Assembly (NCBI GenBank): GCA_016617855.1
Contig: JAECUM010003227.1
Coordinates: 1 to 64,000, forward strand
DNA from: Megalonaias nervosa
Taxonomy: Eukaryota; Mollusca; Bivalvia; Unionida; Unionidae
Direction of reading: 5' to 3'
DNA length: 64,000 nt
Below the pieces are notes generated by a model. The model was not told the origin of the DNA. It did no database searches and saw nothing but the letters and a program-made list of their open reading frames with translations. Below are positions 44,001 through 54,120 of the stretch, one piece after another; positions within the stretch are counted from its first letter, which is position 1, and each line of letters begins with the position of its first letter. Both the position numbers and the translations under genes were made by a program.

Positions 44001-44629
44001 TTATTCTTGAATAATATGTTCCAGAGTGATGTTGGAAAGTTACCAGCGGAACAAGTTGAGCAGTTGTATAATAATTCATAGCAAATGAAACGTGCTCAAC
44101 GAGTAATTGTCGATAAAATCAATAACGGAGAGGCGATTGACGCCAGAATGTTTCGTTCTGATATAAGTCCTCGTGGAAAACTTAACGCGATAAGGAGTTT
44201 TTTGACAATACTGAATTTGCCTGATATTGTTCCTGATGATTCGTCGCGTAACAGCGTTACGGTATCAGGACTGATTTAAGAATGCTCATCGAGAATATTA
44301 TTGTTGATAAAGGTTTATTATCGGAATACAACGAACTACTGAAAAATTGGAGTAGTATATTTCCTGAAACGAGAATTCGAAATAAACAAATCACAACAGG
44401 AAATGTTATGGAGAAGATCAAACTGATCTATAAGGGATTTGGTGCTTCTTTGACAGCGAATGATAAACATAACACTGCAAGATCAGGCTGTACACTTACT
44501 TATCCCGTATGGGTTAAGTCAGACTTAATTGGTGATTCGCATTGGATCGAATACTACAACGATTGTCAAGGATTTCATGGCGGTAATGATATCATTGTCC
44601 GTAGTGATGCTACGGCGAGCAGCAGATAG
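41079..44629 (+). pseudogene. AEP primase - SF2 helicase, right arm copy, split by Element 3
   Basis: The inverse copy of 36,442-32,595 with the same stops (tandem TAA TAG at about 41,285) and the same frame breaks. The frame runs into Element 3 at 44,618, within the acidic tail. The rest of the tail resumes at 59,783. Motifs: AEP FDLDT (about 41,660), zinc finger HHCNICERRH (about 42,250), P-loop (about 42,655), DEWH (about 42,890) and helicase C motifs to about 43,510. Confidence 0.75.
44613..44617. other. target-site duplication of Element 3 (CGGCG)
   Basis: CGGCG precedes the Element 3 left end and follows its right end at 59,783-59,787. The uninterrupted left arm has a single CGGCG at the same point (inverse, about 32,904-32,908). 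Confidence 0.85.
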
Positions 44630-44858
44630 GGTGAACACTACAAATTGGTTTCGACCAAAAGATTTAAACATGAAATCATACTAAATAAGGCAGAAAATAT
44701 AGGGTCAATAACGTTAAACCAGAATCTGTAACCGAATTGAGATTCTCTCTACGTGGGTTATTTATGCTGTTACTTTTCGTGACATCTGTGTTTGTAAATG
44801 CTATGCGGTGCTCGTGCGCGTCATTTTTGTCAGTCCACCCTCTCTGCTGCTGTGGATT

Positions 44859-45407
44859 TTATGCAAATATTTTATCAATTCCGTTACGATATCTCGACCT
44901 GGGATCGTGCAAATTTATTGTTATAAAACCAAACGGGGTAGCTTGCGCGTGGGCAAAGAAATTTTTAAATTTGATCATGTCCATGTCCCCTGAACACCAA
45001 GTAGAATAAATATTTTCCAGCGTATGATTATCAGCTCCGTTAAGTACAACCAAAATATTGCAGTTGTCTCTGATCACTTTAGGTATTTGTGTATAACGTT
45101 GGGTAACATAAATCACCTCTGTATTTTTATGCCTGCCTCTGGAAAATATCCGAGCTGGATTTGATTGTTTATCCAGCATGACATCGTCGTATACTACTAA
45201 ATTATTAATACGTCCATCAAGGTCATCTATGGATGGCGCTTCATCAATACTGGTAATAAAATCAATAATATCATTACCGTCTTCATTCAGCAACTTTGCA
45301 TTTTCATTAAAATCTTTAAGTACTTCATAGCATCGCTGATCATCTACAGATGGTGCTACTAAATATAATTTATCCCCGTGACTAATGTCACGGTTGAGCC
45401 ATCTCAT
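44859..45407 (-). pseudogene. packaging ATPase, C-terminal TIR copy without P-loop
   Basis: A 182-codon frame matching residues about 47-226 of the ATPase at 58,870-59,550 (LVVYDDVML Walker B, YVTQRYTQIP). It starts at the TIR inner boundary, so Walker A is missing and it cannot hydrolyse ATP. It differs from the full copy by a five-codon net insertion at an 18-bp palindrome and a shorter loop before IIDFIT. Confidence 0.85.
45376..45393. repeat. 18-bp palindrome inserted in ATPase copy
   Basis: CCGTGAC-TAAT-GTCACGG replaces the three bases found at this site in the otherwise matching right TIR (about 59,016), adding 15 bp and keeping the frame. Confidence 0.9.
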
Positions 45408-45424
45408 TATATAAACAAATCAGG

Positions 45425-45595
45425 GGAAGCAGAGATAGAAAAGGAACTTGATAGACCACTTTCATGTAAAGAGAGAAGTATGAGAAATATTTCTATCCGT
45501 GATTATTATGACGGGGGTAATATTTGCAACGAACAGAAAAAGAGCGAGAACGCATAAATAATTGTGAGAGAATTTTCATTATAACTACTGATCGT
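45425..45595 (+). pseudogene. truncated relative of terminal gene 1
   Basis: GAAGCAGAGATAGAAAAGGA and the following charged helix codons parallel 31,917-32,086 of Element 2 (EADIE.., then RNxxI.DxxRxG). The N-terminal half is absent. Confidence 0.5.
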
Positions 45596-45642
45596 CCCCT
45601 TGATAGAACAATTATTTCAACACTCTAATGCTTCTATCATCG

Positions 45643-45696
45643 TTGCGGAATCGGTATATATTCATAATAATATATAATGAATGTACCGATTCCGCA
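45643..45696. terminator. 3' hairpin, GGTA(C/T)AT arm class
   Basis: TTGCGGAATCGGTA pairs with TACCGATTCCGCAA (14-bp stem) around an AT-rich loop, 22 bp 3' of the primase-helicase stop at 45,718. Confidence 0.7.
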
Positions 45697-45717
45697 ATGG
45701 TCCATAGAACAGTAATT

Positions 45718-48700
45718 TCAGTAATCTGAATGTTCCTCGTCAAACATACTAAACCAGTTATTGGCACTCCATATATGGAATTTTAGCATCGCAGTGTGAT
45801 CATCAACAGCGATGATATCATTACCACCATAAAATCCTTGACAATCATTGTAGTAATTTCTCCAACGAGGATCGTCGATAAAGTCTGATTTTGGCCATAC
45901 AGGATAATTTAATGTGTAATCCGATCTTGAAGGATCTTTTTTATTATCCGCTGTCAAAGTCGCTCCAAATCCTTTATAAATTAATTTGATCTTTTCAATG
46001 ACATTTCCAACTGTCAATTTTGATTTATGAAGTCTAATCTCAGGAAATAAGCTGGACAAATTTTTCAGTAGATCATTTTATTTTGATAACTGATCTTTGT
46101 CCGTGATTCGAGTCTTGACGCACATTCTTAAATGTTGTCCTGATATCGGAATGCTATTATGTGATAAATTATTTGGAACAATACAAGGTAAATTCAGTAT
46201 TTGTAGAACGTTTTTAACCGCGTTCAGTTTTTCACGTGAGCTGATTTTATCCGACCGAAACATTTTGGCATCAGTAGCATTGCCGTTGCTGAATTTATCA
46301 ATAATTGCTTCATGTTGTCGTTTTAATCATGTTGAATTATTATATAATTGTTCGACTTGTTCTGCTGGTAACTTACCAACATCACACTGAAATATATAAT
46401 TTAGATAAGATTTCTTGGCCTCATATGGTTCTAATTTTTCATTGTTCTTGACATGGTCAGTTGGATTGTATTTATAATAGATTGGTTTGTTTTCACACAC
46501 AGTCCGTAACGGTGTTACGGGAGATTGTTTTATTCTGTCACCGATACTTGTTTTCAGAAATTCATCTACGACAGGATTATTCTTGATGTCTTCGTTAGTT
46601 GGTTTTTTAATGCTGTTTTTTTCGCTTCCATGTCTCATAATCATCTTTGGGGCTTTCAACGATATCATAACCAGTATTCCTCATCATCGCGATTAATCTC
46701 GGTGTAAAATACAGTTTTGAGTTATTTTCGTCAATAATGTCGCTCAAATACGCAAATCCGTAAGCGGTTGATAGTTCACCAAAATTAGGACACCTATTCA
46801 ATTTTGTTTTGTTGTCAAGCAATCGTTCTCGATCAATAATAACTTTTTCAATGTCCTCTCGTGTTGTGGGTAACTTGCAATCTCGTTGTTTTCTCGTTGC
46901 TGAGTAATGAATTTTATTAATACAACGAAATTGGTGGATTGCTTGTTTAGTTGCTTCAACTGATCCTTATTCTTCAGAGAACACAAACATGACATTAAAT
47001 CGTTCATCAACGATACTGACTCCAGCTTCGAGAGTGTGATTAAAAATCACAATATCATAATCATCGAATGCAGTATCTGTATTACCGAAATCTAACTTCT
47101 TTTGTGCTGGATCAGTATCAGCATGATAGTATTTAACGCGGTAACCATGATGCTGTAATTGTTTCGCTAAGCTCTCTATGGAGTAATTGGTTTTATGTTT
47201 GTTGTGTGTGTGAACAGCTATTTTATTTCCGGTGGTTTTATTGCGGTTCAGTTGTGCTAATAGCGCTATCAAATTACTTTTATGCGATGTTTCGACGACA
47301 AATTTTTTATCATGATCGGGTTTATAATCATTTATGATAAATTTTATCGATGATCGCCCCATTTTATCACGAAATAGTATCAGATCATCCTCGTTGGCAT
47401 CCGCATCTAAAACGATTAATCGCTTGCACGCCATCACTAATCCAGCGAATTTGTCCCATCGTTCTCTACTGTGTTGGACTGACGTGAATTGCTGTCGCCG
47501 TATTCCGTGAAGTTCATCAACGATCATCACATCCGGGATACCCTTAATTCGGTGTAGACTCTCCCACTGGACAACAACACGACGTCGATCACCGGGTTTG
47601 AATACAATATCCCCGGTAATATCCGCGTAAGATTCTGCTCCGTAATCGGATTTCACTTTCTCGGTAAATGTCTTACGATAGCTTATCGCGAGTATAGATT
47701 GATTTGGTCCAAGTGAACTCCAGGCCGCTTCTGATTTGCCAAGTCCACATGCTGATCCATCGAGATAGTCTTCATCTGGAATTATTTTACAGCCAGGACC
47801 ACCTTCATGAGTAGGCAATGCAGTATATGAAAAGTCTGGATTTCGTTCTCTGAAATATCCAGGATAATGACATTTACGTCTCATTAATATCACATACTTG
47901 ATATATTTCTTATCGATGATACGCTTTCCTGATTGTAATTCATTTATTATTTGTGTTATTACAGGATTAGATAATTAACCGTCGATTACTCTCTGAATTT
48001 GTTCACCAATATCCACATCGAGAGGAACAGTTATTTGTTTTCCAGTGCTTCTTGGACAAACTATAGTATAATTATTATCGTTGACAAATACAAGGCAATT
48101 ATCGCATTTATCCTCGATGAAGTCACCAACATAATTATATCCATGACGACGCTCGCAAATGTTGCAGTGATGCCCTGGTCGTCTTGATATCGTGAATCTG
48201 TTTTGAGATACATTTACAATACCGATCAGTTGATCTGGTTCTCCTGTCAATGCTTGAGAAATTCGTTCAGTATCTTCTGTGGAAATGTTATCACAACCAA
48301 TAATGATTTTTTTGTCATTGACTTCATCAAAGTCACATCGTACATATCGAGGCTGACTCGAAGCTGGACACGTTAATAATTCAGATGCAGTAAAATTATC
48401 ACTGTGAGATATTAGTCGCTTACATAAAGTATTTTTCTCAGATTTATGTGATCGAGTTTTATTCAGCTTGATACTATAGAGGCCAGCTTGTCTATCAATA
48501 CTCCACTGGGGATTCTTTTCATCTGCTGCTCGTTTCGTTAAATCCCGCTGCTGGTCAAATGTCACTGGCGTTGATTTACAAAGAACATGATAGCCGCTAT
48601 TTGTTTCAAACACGAATACACGATCACGTGAACGATCACATAATTGCGAGAAGTAATCAATGATTTCTTCGACGCTGATTTGCTTGTTATTCTGTCTTAT

Positions 48701-49370
48701 TTCAGTTTCCCTGTGACGATATGTTAATATCTCACGAACATACTTTGTATCGAGATCAAATACTGGATATCTCAGACGAAATTTTGGAATTATTTCAGTG
48801 ACAGATGACTGACCAATAAATTCATTAGCGAATCTGTTGAAATCTTCATCAGACACAAACAGATAAAATTTATCAAAATGTTGTACAATTATTCCTTGAG
48901 CTGATTTCTCGTATTTGTTACCGAGAACAATAAAATTTCTGACAGCAAGTTCTTTCGTTGAATGCCAAACCACATCGCTGAATTCAATCAGATACAACGA
49001 ATAATACTCGCGCAGATGCCAATAACTGTATTTGGCAATATCGGTTAATTCATCTTGTGGAGTTGTTTCAAAAAAGTTTATTAACGTCTTCATATGGACC
49101 ATCGAAAAGTTTCTCTTCAAGAACATCAAAATATTCATCTTCGCCTAACTCTGTTAGGTCTACAGGTGACTCTGAAGTTGAAGTGTCAGATACTGTCGGT
49201 GAAGTTGCTACTGGAGATGTTAGATTATCCAGCGGACAATCGCCGATTAGACAGAATAGATCACATTCGTGTTCACAATTAAAATTATCATTGTTATATA
49301 CATCGCATTCCTGGATGGATGTTGGTATATCGCTGCTGCTACTTGTGGTTGTATTATTTTTTTCGCTCAT
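45718..49370 (-). pseudogene. AEP primase - SF2 (UL9-like) helicase of Element 3, broken
   Basis: Same architecture as the Element 2 copies. N-terminal CEHECDLFC region (49,370-49,068); AEP frame 49,138-47,975 (387 codons) with D128/D130 in FDLDT, H184 in SGYHVLCKS, KLNKTRSHK and a C-terminal zinc finger (HHCNICERRH...DKCDNC); helicase frame 47,893-46,967 with GLGKS at residues 50-54 and DELH at 126-129; C-terminal helicase motifs and tail in four more frames to 45,718. Unlike Element 2, the tandem stops near the start are absent and the primase domain is intact. Six or more shifts remain. It likely initiates replication by primer synthesis and unwinding. Confidence 0.75.
46504..46520. repeat. 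palindrome CCGTAAC-GGT-GTTACGG inside primase-helicase
   Basis: A perfect 7+3+7 palindrome in the C-terminal coding region. The corresponding Element 2 sequence is 12 bp shorter and lacks it. Confidence 0.85.
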
Positions 49371-49425
49371 TTTATTTACAAAACCATATCTTTAATTGAA
49401 ATTATAAAATCTAGTATATAATATC

Positions 49426-49776
49426 ATGCCGATGATAAAAAATAGATGCGCTTGGTTGACCCTTGGATCAAAAGAGATCTGTAATTGAAGCTGCTATGGA
49501 AAATTTTGCGGTATTCATAATATGATTATACGAAAAGGTTCTGTGGTTCCACGACCATGTGTTGGATGTGGACGAGGAGTACAGAGTTCTGTAAATATCT
49601 GTACAGATTGTGGTGGAATAAAATACAGGACCATGTTAAGATATTATAAAAACAGGAATCCTAAATATCATTATGTGAAAGAAAGTCCACCCACCGCAAA
49701 AGAATTCTTGTTGACCTACATGAATATCATTCCAATATCGAGGAGGACCGATAATGATACAGCGGTTATTCAGTGA
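49426..49776 (+). pseudogene. zinc-ribbon protein, Element 3 copy, internal stop
   Basis: ATG at 49,426 (TAATATCATG). RCAWLTLGSKEIC is followed by a TGA at about 49,487. The frame is then open through PRPCVGCGRGVQSS and CTDCGGIKYRTM. Same family as 36,545, 40,976 and 53,857. Divergent from primase-helicase, as in Element 2. Confidence 0.6.
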
Positions 49777-49797
49777 ATCTGAGACTTCTATCATCGT

Positions 49798-49860
49798 TGT
49801 GGAATCGCGCCATTTTTCATATAATATATAATAATAATGATATTATGGCGCGATTCCACA
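49798..49860. terminator. 3' hairpin between convergent genes, GCGCCAT class
   Basis: TGTGGAATCGCGCCAT pairs perfectly with ATGGCGCGATTCCACA (16 bp) across an AT-rich loop. It lies 22 bp after the zinc-ribbon stop and 87 bp from the stop of the opposing gene. Confidence 0.75.
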
Positions 49861-49946
49861 AACACGAATACAACTCTATTTGATCATCGAAATATTTAAT
49901 GAAGACTTCTGTGGTCGATGTGGAATCGCGTTATTTTATATTTATA

Positions 49947-50198
49947 TCAGTGGCAAAGTAATTGTTCTATTATCGCTGTAGAGTCGCCGCGGTAAAGAAT
50001 AACATCATCGTCACCGACAACAATCATATCTGAACTGTTGATGAATTTATTTCGTAATCGTCGCCGTGTTCGCTGATTTCGCGATGTTTTTATAATTGGG
50101 TTTAATCGTCCATCACAACCATCACGAGAAAATCGGTCAGTTATCGTTTTACTCCGGTAGTCAGGACTATCTTTGATGGAGGTCATTTCTTCTTTCAT
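49947..50198 (-). CDS. small hypothetical protein (83 aa)
   Basis: ATG at 50,198 (ATATTATACAATG). Basic middle (RNQRTRRRLRNKF), then DMIVVGDDDVILYRG. No family recognised. Its 3' end overlaps a partial hairpin arm (GGAATCGCG). Confidence 0.45.
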   Translation of the reverse strand: MKEEMTSIKDSPDYRSKTITDRFSRDGCDGRLNPIIKTSRNQRTRRRLRNKFINSSDMIVVGDDDVILYRGDSTAIIEQLLCH

Positions 50199-50306
50199 TG
50201 TATAATATATTTATTTGTCTAAATAAATATACTTGCTTATTAACCCGAGGTTGTTCAGATAAATCTTCATTATTGACGTTGACAAAACAACTGCTCTATG
50301 GTTGTT

Positions 50307-50357
50307 GCGGAATCGGTACATTTTCATAATAATATATAATGAATGTACCGATTCCGC
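50307..50357. terminator. 3' hairpin, GGTACAT class
   Basis: GCGGAATCGGTACATT pairs perfectly with AATGTACCGATTCCGC (16 bp). It lies downstream of the minus-strand gene ending at 50,612 and upstream of the one starting at 50,198. Confidence 0.7.
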
Positions 50358-50394
50358 ATCAATGATATAGGTCTCAGAGTCGATAACTAACCGT

Positions 50395-50470
50395 TCTATG
50401 AAAACCACCACCGGAATGATTTTTCACGTCTCCACTTCGTGATACATATAATGCGAGATAACTCTGTCAG
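50395..50470. repeat. inverted repeat paired with 52,740-52,822
   Basis: AAAACCACCACCGGAATGAT ... GATAACTCTGTC here is the imperfect inverse of GACAGAGTTATC ... ATTATTCCGGCGGTGG at 52,740-52,822. The hairpins at 50,307 and 52,862 extend the inverted pair outward. Confidence 0.7.
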
Positions 50471-50611
50471 GTAAAACACCAAGCAAAAAAAAAAAATGTC
50501 AAGGATAAAATATTTTTTTTTACCCCCGTGATTTAATCAGGATCAGAAATGAATTATTCTGGTACAACTCTATTAGTTTCGTCGTCACTATAGTCACTTT
50601 CACACTCGTCT

Positions 50612-51001
50612 TTATCTTTTAGCCAGTAACTCTTCCGTCAGTGACTGTGTCATCGACATGATATCTCTTAGCTGTTTTATACGAGCGTGTACAATTCTTT
50701 TCGTTTCGTATTCGTGAGATAATTCTGACCTAACCTTTTCGATGGCCCGTGAAAGAGGAACAAATAATTTCACTTGCGTATCCGTGATTGCTGCCAGCGA
50801 TCGTAACATCGCCTGTTGGATTAACTTTATGAATCTATAATCGGTGGGCAACGTATACCTATTTTCTGATTTTTTGAATTGTAATGATTTAAAATCGCTC
50901 ATTATTTTTTCACGATCAAGCTCATCAGATATTTTTATACCGCTGTGTTGTAATTGCTTAATAGCAGCAATAACTGATGTGATGTTTTCATGGTTCATCA
51001 C
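50612..51001 (-). CDS. hypothetical helical protein (129 aa)
   Basis: Intact frame, ATG at 51,001. Charged helices throughout (RIVHARIKQLRDIMSMTQSL) and ending LLAKR. No recognised family. Confidence 0.5.
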   Translation of the reverse strand: MMNHENITSVIAAIKQLQHSGIKISDELDREKIMSDFKSLQFKKSENRYTLPTDYRFIKLIQQAMLRSLAAITDTQVKLFVPLSRAIEKVRSELSHEYETKRIVHARIKQLRDIMSMTQSLTEELLAKR

Positions 51002-51059
51002 TTTTTATATTATAAATTATTTGTTTAATAAATATTTCTGAACGCAAAATAAATATTTC

Positions 51060-51645
51060 TGAATAAAAATAAAATATTTTAGAAAATCTGACTAAATTCA
51101 ACGATTTTGAGGGGATTATTACACGTCAACGCTAGATAATCTGACTGTATTCGCAATATTGTTGGGTATATTACCCGTCCAATTCAGAAAATCTGATTAA
51201 AGTCACAATATTGTTGGGTAACTTACCCATCAAATTTAGAAAATCTGACAGAATTTCATAAAAAATAAAATTTCATTGTAATAAAAATATATTCTGAATC
51301 AGAATAAAAATACAAATATATTTTCTTAATAAAAATAGAAAATCTGACTGAATTCGCAATATTAATGGGTAATATACCGATCAAATTCAGAAAATCTGAC
51401 TGAATTCGCAATATTGACGGATAATGTACCCATCAAATTCAGAGAATCTGACTGACTTTCATAAAAAATAAAATTTTATTAGAATTAAGATATATTCTGA
51501 ATCTATAAAAATATATTTTTGAATCAGATAAAAGTAAAAATATATTCTGAATCACATAAAAGTAAAAATATGTTCTGAATAAAAATTAAAGTAAAAATAT
51601 ATTCTGAATCACATAAAAATAAAAATATATTTTTGATTAAAAATA
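51060..51645. repeat. AT-rich tandem repeats
   Basis: Five to six copies of a roughly 55-bp unit (AAAATCTGACTGAATTCGC, then AATATT, then GGGTAAT.TACCCATCAAAT) span 51,080-51,460. A 28-bp unit (TATATTCTGAATCACATAAA) follows to 51,645. Each large unit holds the small palindrome GGGTAAT/ATTACCC. A replication or binding array is possible. Confidence 0.7.
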
Positions 51646-51649
51646 AACA

Positions 51650-52260
51650 GCAGCGATGATGCTCAGTCTACCATTCCACTGAGTCCCTTTTGCCGGTAAA
51701 GCCTTTACCAATAAGATCCTAAGAGTGCCTTATTGAGGCCTTAAGCCCACAGGGCACTCTTTCATCGGTTAAGACCTGTCTTATGGTCCACAGGCACCTT
51801 ATTGAGACTTTTTGGTCCGGCGGACATTCTTTCTGAATGCCCCTATGTGGGTATCCTTCAGTGGTTACGAGTTCACATCACCCTGTTGTTTATTTTAGGG
51901 ACGCAAGAGCATAGACACATCCCCCAGCGAATTACTAATGTGCGAAACGAAATATTAGAAACTCAGAGGGATGTCTAGGCATTGCGATTTCATGTAAACA
52001 CACCCCCCCCCACCGAATCAAACCCCGGGGTAAATGCAAAACTGCACTCACCACGTTGTTCAACATGGTGAGGGTACATGAAATCTTAAGGGGTTGCTTG
52101 CGTCCCCAGTTATTAAGTGAATAATAATTATTAAATAAAATAGCATCCCAGGGCTACAAACCATCGACAGTGTCAGTCATGGGTTTGGAACTCAAGACCT
52201 CGAGTACGAGAGTCAGACGCGCTAGCAATGCACCATTGTTCCAACCTACAAATATACGTT
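51650..52260. repeat. inserted repeat with tRNA-like segment (SINE-like), minus strand
   Basis: GC content rises sharply relative to the flanks. On the minus strand at about 52,250-52,150 a tRNA-like segment occurs (GCTAGCGCGTCTGACTC, then GGTCTTGAGTTCC as a B box). Inverse copies of GGGACGCAAG are at 51,899 and 52,097. No coding frame is supported. Confidence 0.5.
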
Positions 52261-53038
52261 TAAAAAATAATGTATATATATAGCTGTCTTAGCATTGACT
52301 CTGTCACTGCAGATTCTGTGATCAGTATTATACTGTCAGAATATTTTTCTGATTCTAAATAAAATCTGCAATTTTATTTATTTCTGCTGTTTCTGCCTTG
52401 TTGAAATATTATATTTTCAAGCCTCTTGACACAGTCAAGGCAGAACTATCTAGCAATGAATGCATGGATCGATATTATTCTGGTATATTCCGCCTACTAC
52501 AATGATACATGTAGTCTGCTGCGATCGATATGTGAAGCAGTTATGTACAATATCGGCCTATGATAGATTTATCTGTCCCATGATATAATATCACGGCTGA
52601 GGTTTCTATGTTTGTTTGAGGAAAGTATAATATATATTTTCTGCAATTAATACTTCCACATAGTTAAAATACCTGGACTGGAGAGATATTCAAGCATTAC
52701 GATTAGATTGTAGTACCATAACTGCTTGATTACTCTATCAGCGATGACAGAGTTATCTCCCTTGATTGTATATCACGAGGTGGAAACGTGAAAAATTATT
52801 CCGGCGGTGGTTTTCATAGGACGGTTATTTAGCGAATCTGAGACCGTTATCGTTAATAACGGATCGGTACATTCATTATATATTATTATGAAAATGTACC
52901 GATCAGTTATCAAATTCAGGCAAATTTTTATGAGGATTCTTATCACTGAATATAAATGTGTGGTCATGTATACGCAATAACAAAAAAAGGGAGACAACTA
53001 CTTGATTGCTCTATCAGCGATGACGGATTTATCTCGCT
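52261..53038. other. non-coding, with one hairpin
   Basis: AT-rich stretch holding the inverted-repeat partner (52,740-52,822), a hairpin at 52,862-52,904 and a direct repeat of CTATCAGCGATGAC (52,736 and 53,013). The small palindrome CTTGAC-ACA-GTCAAG is at about 52,426. No gene seen. Confidence 0.6.
52862..52904. terminator. 3' hairpin, GGTACAT class
   Basis: GATCGGTACATT pairs with AATGTACCGATC (12 bp) around an AT loop, 135 bp 3' of the homing endonuclease stop. Confidence 0.65.
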
Positions 53039-53539
53039 TCATTGTACATACCGGAACGTAATTTTTTGTTCGAATTTTTTCGAAAATGCTGATTTAGTTA
53101 TTTTTTCTTCAACACGTTGTACCGACCTCGAGTGAATACCAAAATATTTAGCAGCCGTGTTTATGGAATTAAAAATTCTCTCTTCACCAGTCTCTGTATT
53201 TATGGATATAACCGACCTCTTTTCAAACATTTTACATCTCCCAGTATTCCCAAATATATTATTCTGACTTGGTGTAACAACCCGGAGGTTACATAAATTA
53301 TTATCCTTTGGGTTTGAATTAATGTGATCAATTACAAGTACATCTTCGATGACCCCATGAAAACATTCGAATATGAACCTATGAGATAAATATCTTTTTT
53401 TTCCAATAGTAAATCTAAAATAACCAGTATTATCAACAGTACCGACTGATCTTTTTAATTTGCAATTTCTGATTACACCATCACAAGACGCTTCATAATT
53501 TTTAAATATTGGATGCTTAACAGATTCCTTTTGCTCCAT
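53039..53539 (-). CDS. HNH homing endonuclease with NUMOD1 helix, intact
   Basis: A 166-codon open frame, ATG in the context TATATATAAATG. N-terminal HPIFKNYEASCDGVIRN module, HNH core RFIFECFHG...VIDHINSNPKDNNLCNL, then SINTETGEERIFNSI and a NUMOD1-type HTH (INTAAKYFGIHSRS). It is free-standing with no intron core. Selfish spread between related viral genomes is the expected role. Related to 24,409-25,251 in Element 1 but clearly diverged, so acquired or inherited separately. Confidence 0.85.
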   Translation of the reverse strand: MEQKESVKHPIFKNYEASCDGVIRNCKLKRSVGTVDNTGYFRFTIGKKRYLSHRFIFECFHGVIEDVLVIDHINSNPKDNNLCNLRVVTPSQNNIFGNTGRCKMFEKRSVISINTETGEERIFNSINTAAKYFGIHSRSVQRVEEKITKSAFSKKFEQKITFRYVQ

Positions 53540-53857
53540 TTATATATAATATTTTTTGTCTAAATGATTATTTTGAAATCTGGCCAGATAGTCTTCAGCG
53601 GTTTTTATGGGAGATTTACCTGACGACTTCTTATCATAATATCGTTTCAGCTGTCTGTATCTTTTACTACCGCATTGCACACATAACCGTGTTTCTCCTC
53701 TGACTCCAACACCGCATCGTAAACACGGTTTCGGTCCTAGACTACCTTTTCGAAAGCTTTGCATGTGTTGGCCACAAAATTCATTTACGCATGATTTATT
53801 ACAAGGAAGAGAAAATCCAATCATAAGCCATCGGCATTTATTGTTTGTTTGAATCAT
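53540..53857 (-). CDS. zinc-ribbon protein (105 aa), intact
   Basis: ATG at 53,857 (ATATATATAATG). NKCRWLMIGFSLPCNKSC, H, PKPCLRCGVGV and CVQCGSKRYRQL give two zinc modules. Ends DKKYYI, abutting the homing endonuclease start. Fourth member of the zinc-ribbon family shared with Element 2. Confidence 0.7.
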   Translation of the reverse strand: MIQTNNKCRWLMIGFSLPCNKSCVNEFCGQHMQSFRKGSLGPKPCLRCGVGVRGETRLCVQCGSKRYRQLKRYYDKKSSGKSPIKTAEDYLARFQNNHLDKKYYI

Positions 53858-53907
53858 TATATATATAATTAAAGTTTAATTAAACATATATTTGCTTTAA
53901 ATATAGT
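53858..53907. promoter_or_regulatory. divergent AT-rich promoter region
   Basis: 50 bp between two divergent ATGs, nearly all A/T, with TATATATATAATTAAA and its near-inverse TTTAATTAAACATATATT. It likely drives both the zinc-ribbon gene and the replicase operon. Confidence 0.5.
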
Positions 53908-54120
53908 ATGGAGGAATTTGAGAGATTATCCATAATTGAACCTTCCACCGTCTCGGCGGGAGCAAGATTTGATCTTGACAAACTACCAAAATCTAAATTT
54001 AATTGTTCGATGCAAAATCTGGCTTTGATAAATAGTGATATAATCGATCGTATCCGTGAAGCAAGAAAGAATTTCGCAACGATGGTGCGGCTCATACTTG
54101 GTCGACATTCGGGATCATGA
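53908..54120 (+). CDS. small hypothetical protein (70 aa) upstream of replicase
   Basis: ATG at 53,908 (AAATATAGTATG). Ends in ATGA overlap with the replicase start at 54,117, so the two are translationally adjacent. Acidic N terminus, helical C terminus (IIDRIREARKNFATMVR). Unknown. Confidence 0.5.
   Translation: MEEFERLSIIEPSTVSAGARFDLDKLPKSKFNCSMQNLALINSDIIDRIREARKNFATMVRLILGRHSGS

Larger units (their letters stand above)
38899..44617 (-). repeat. Element 2 right palindrome arm, inner part
   Basis: Inverse of 38,898-32,90x. Continues after the Element 3 insertion at 59,783. Shares most disabling lesions with the left arm. Confidence 0.9.
44618..45412 (+). repeat. Element 3 left TIR
   Basis: Inverse of about 59,000-59,782. 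It includes the 3' part of the packaging ATPase gene, so a truncated ATPase copy exists here. An inverted copy of the terminal motif lies 218 bp in (44,836-44,851). Confidence 0.9.

Noticed and set aside
31238..44617. palindrome as pure assembly artefact
   Set aside because: The arms differ by substitutions, two sizeable deletions and tract length, and both ends have target duplications. It cannot be fully excluded without reads.
44618..44851. independent 234-bp MITE
   Set aside because: Both tip copies exist, but the CGGCG duplication lies at 44,613 and 59,783, so the mobile unit was the whole 44,618-59,782. The short unit is the subterminal inverted repeat of its TIR.
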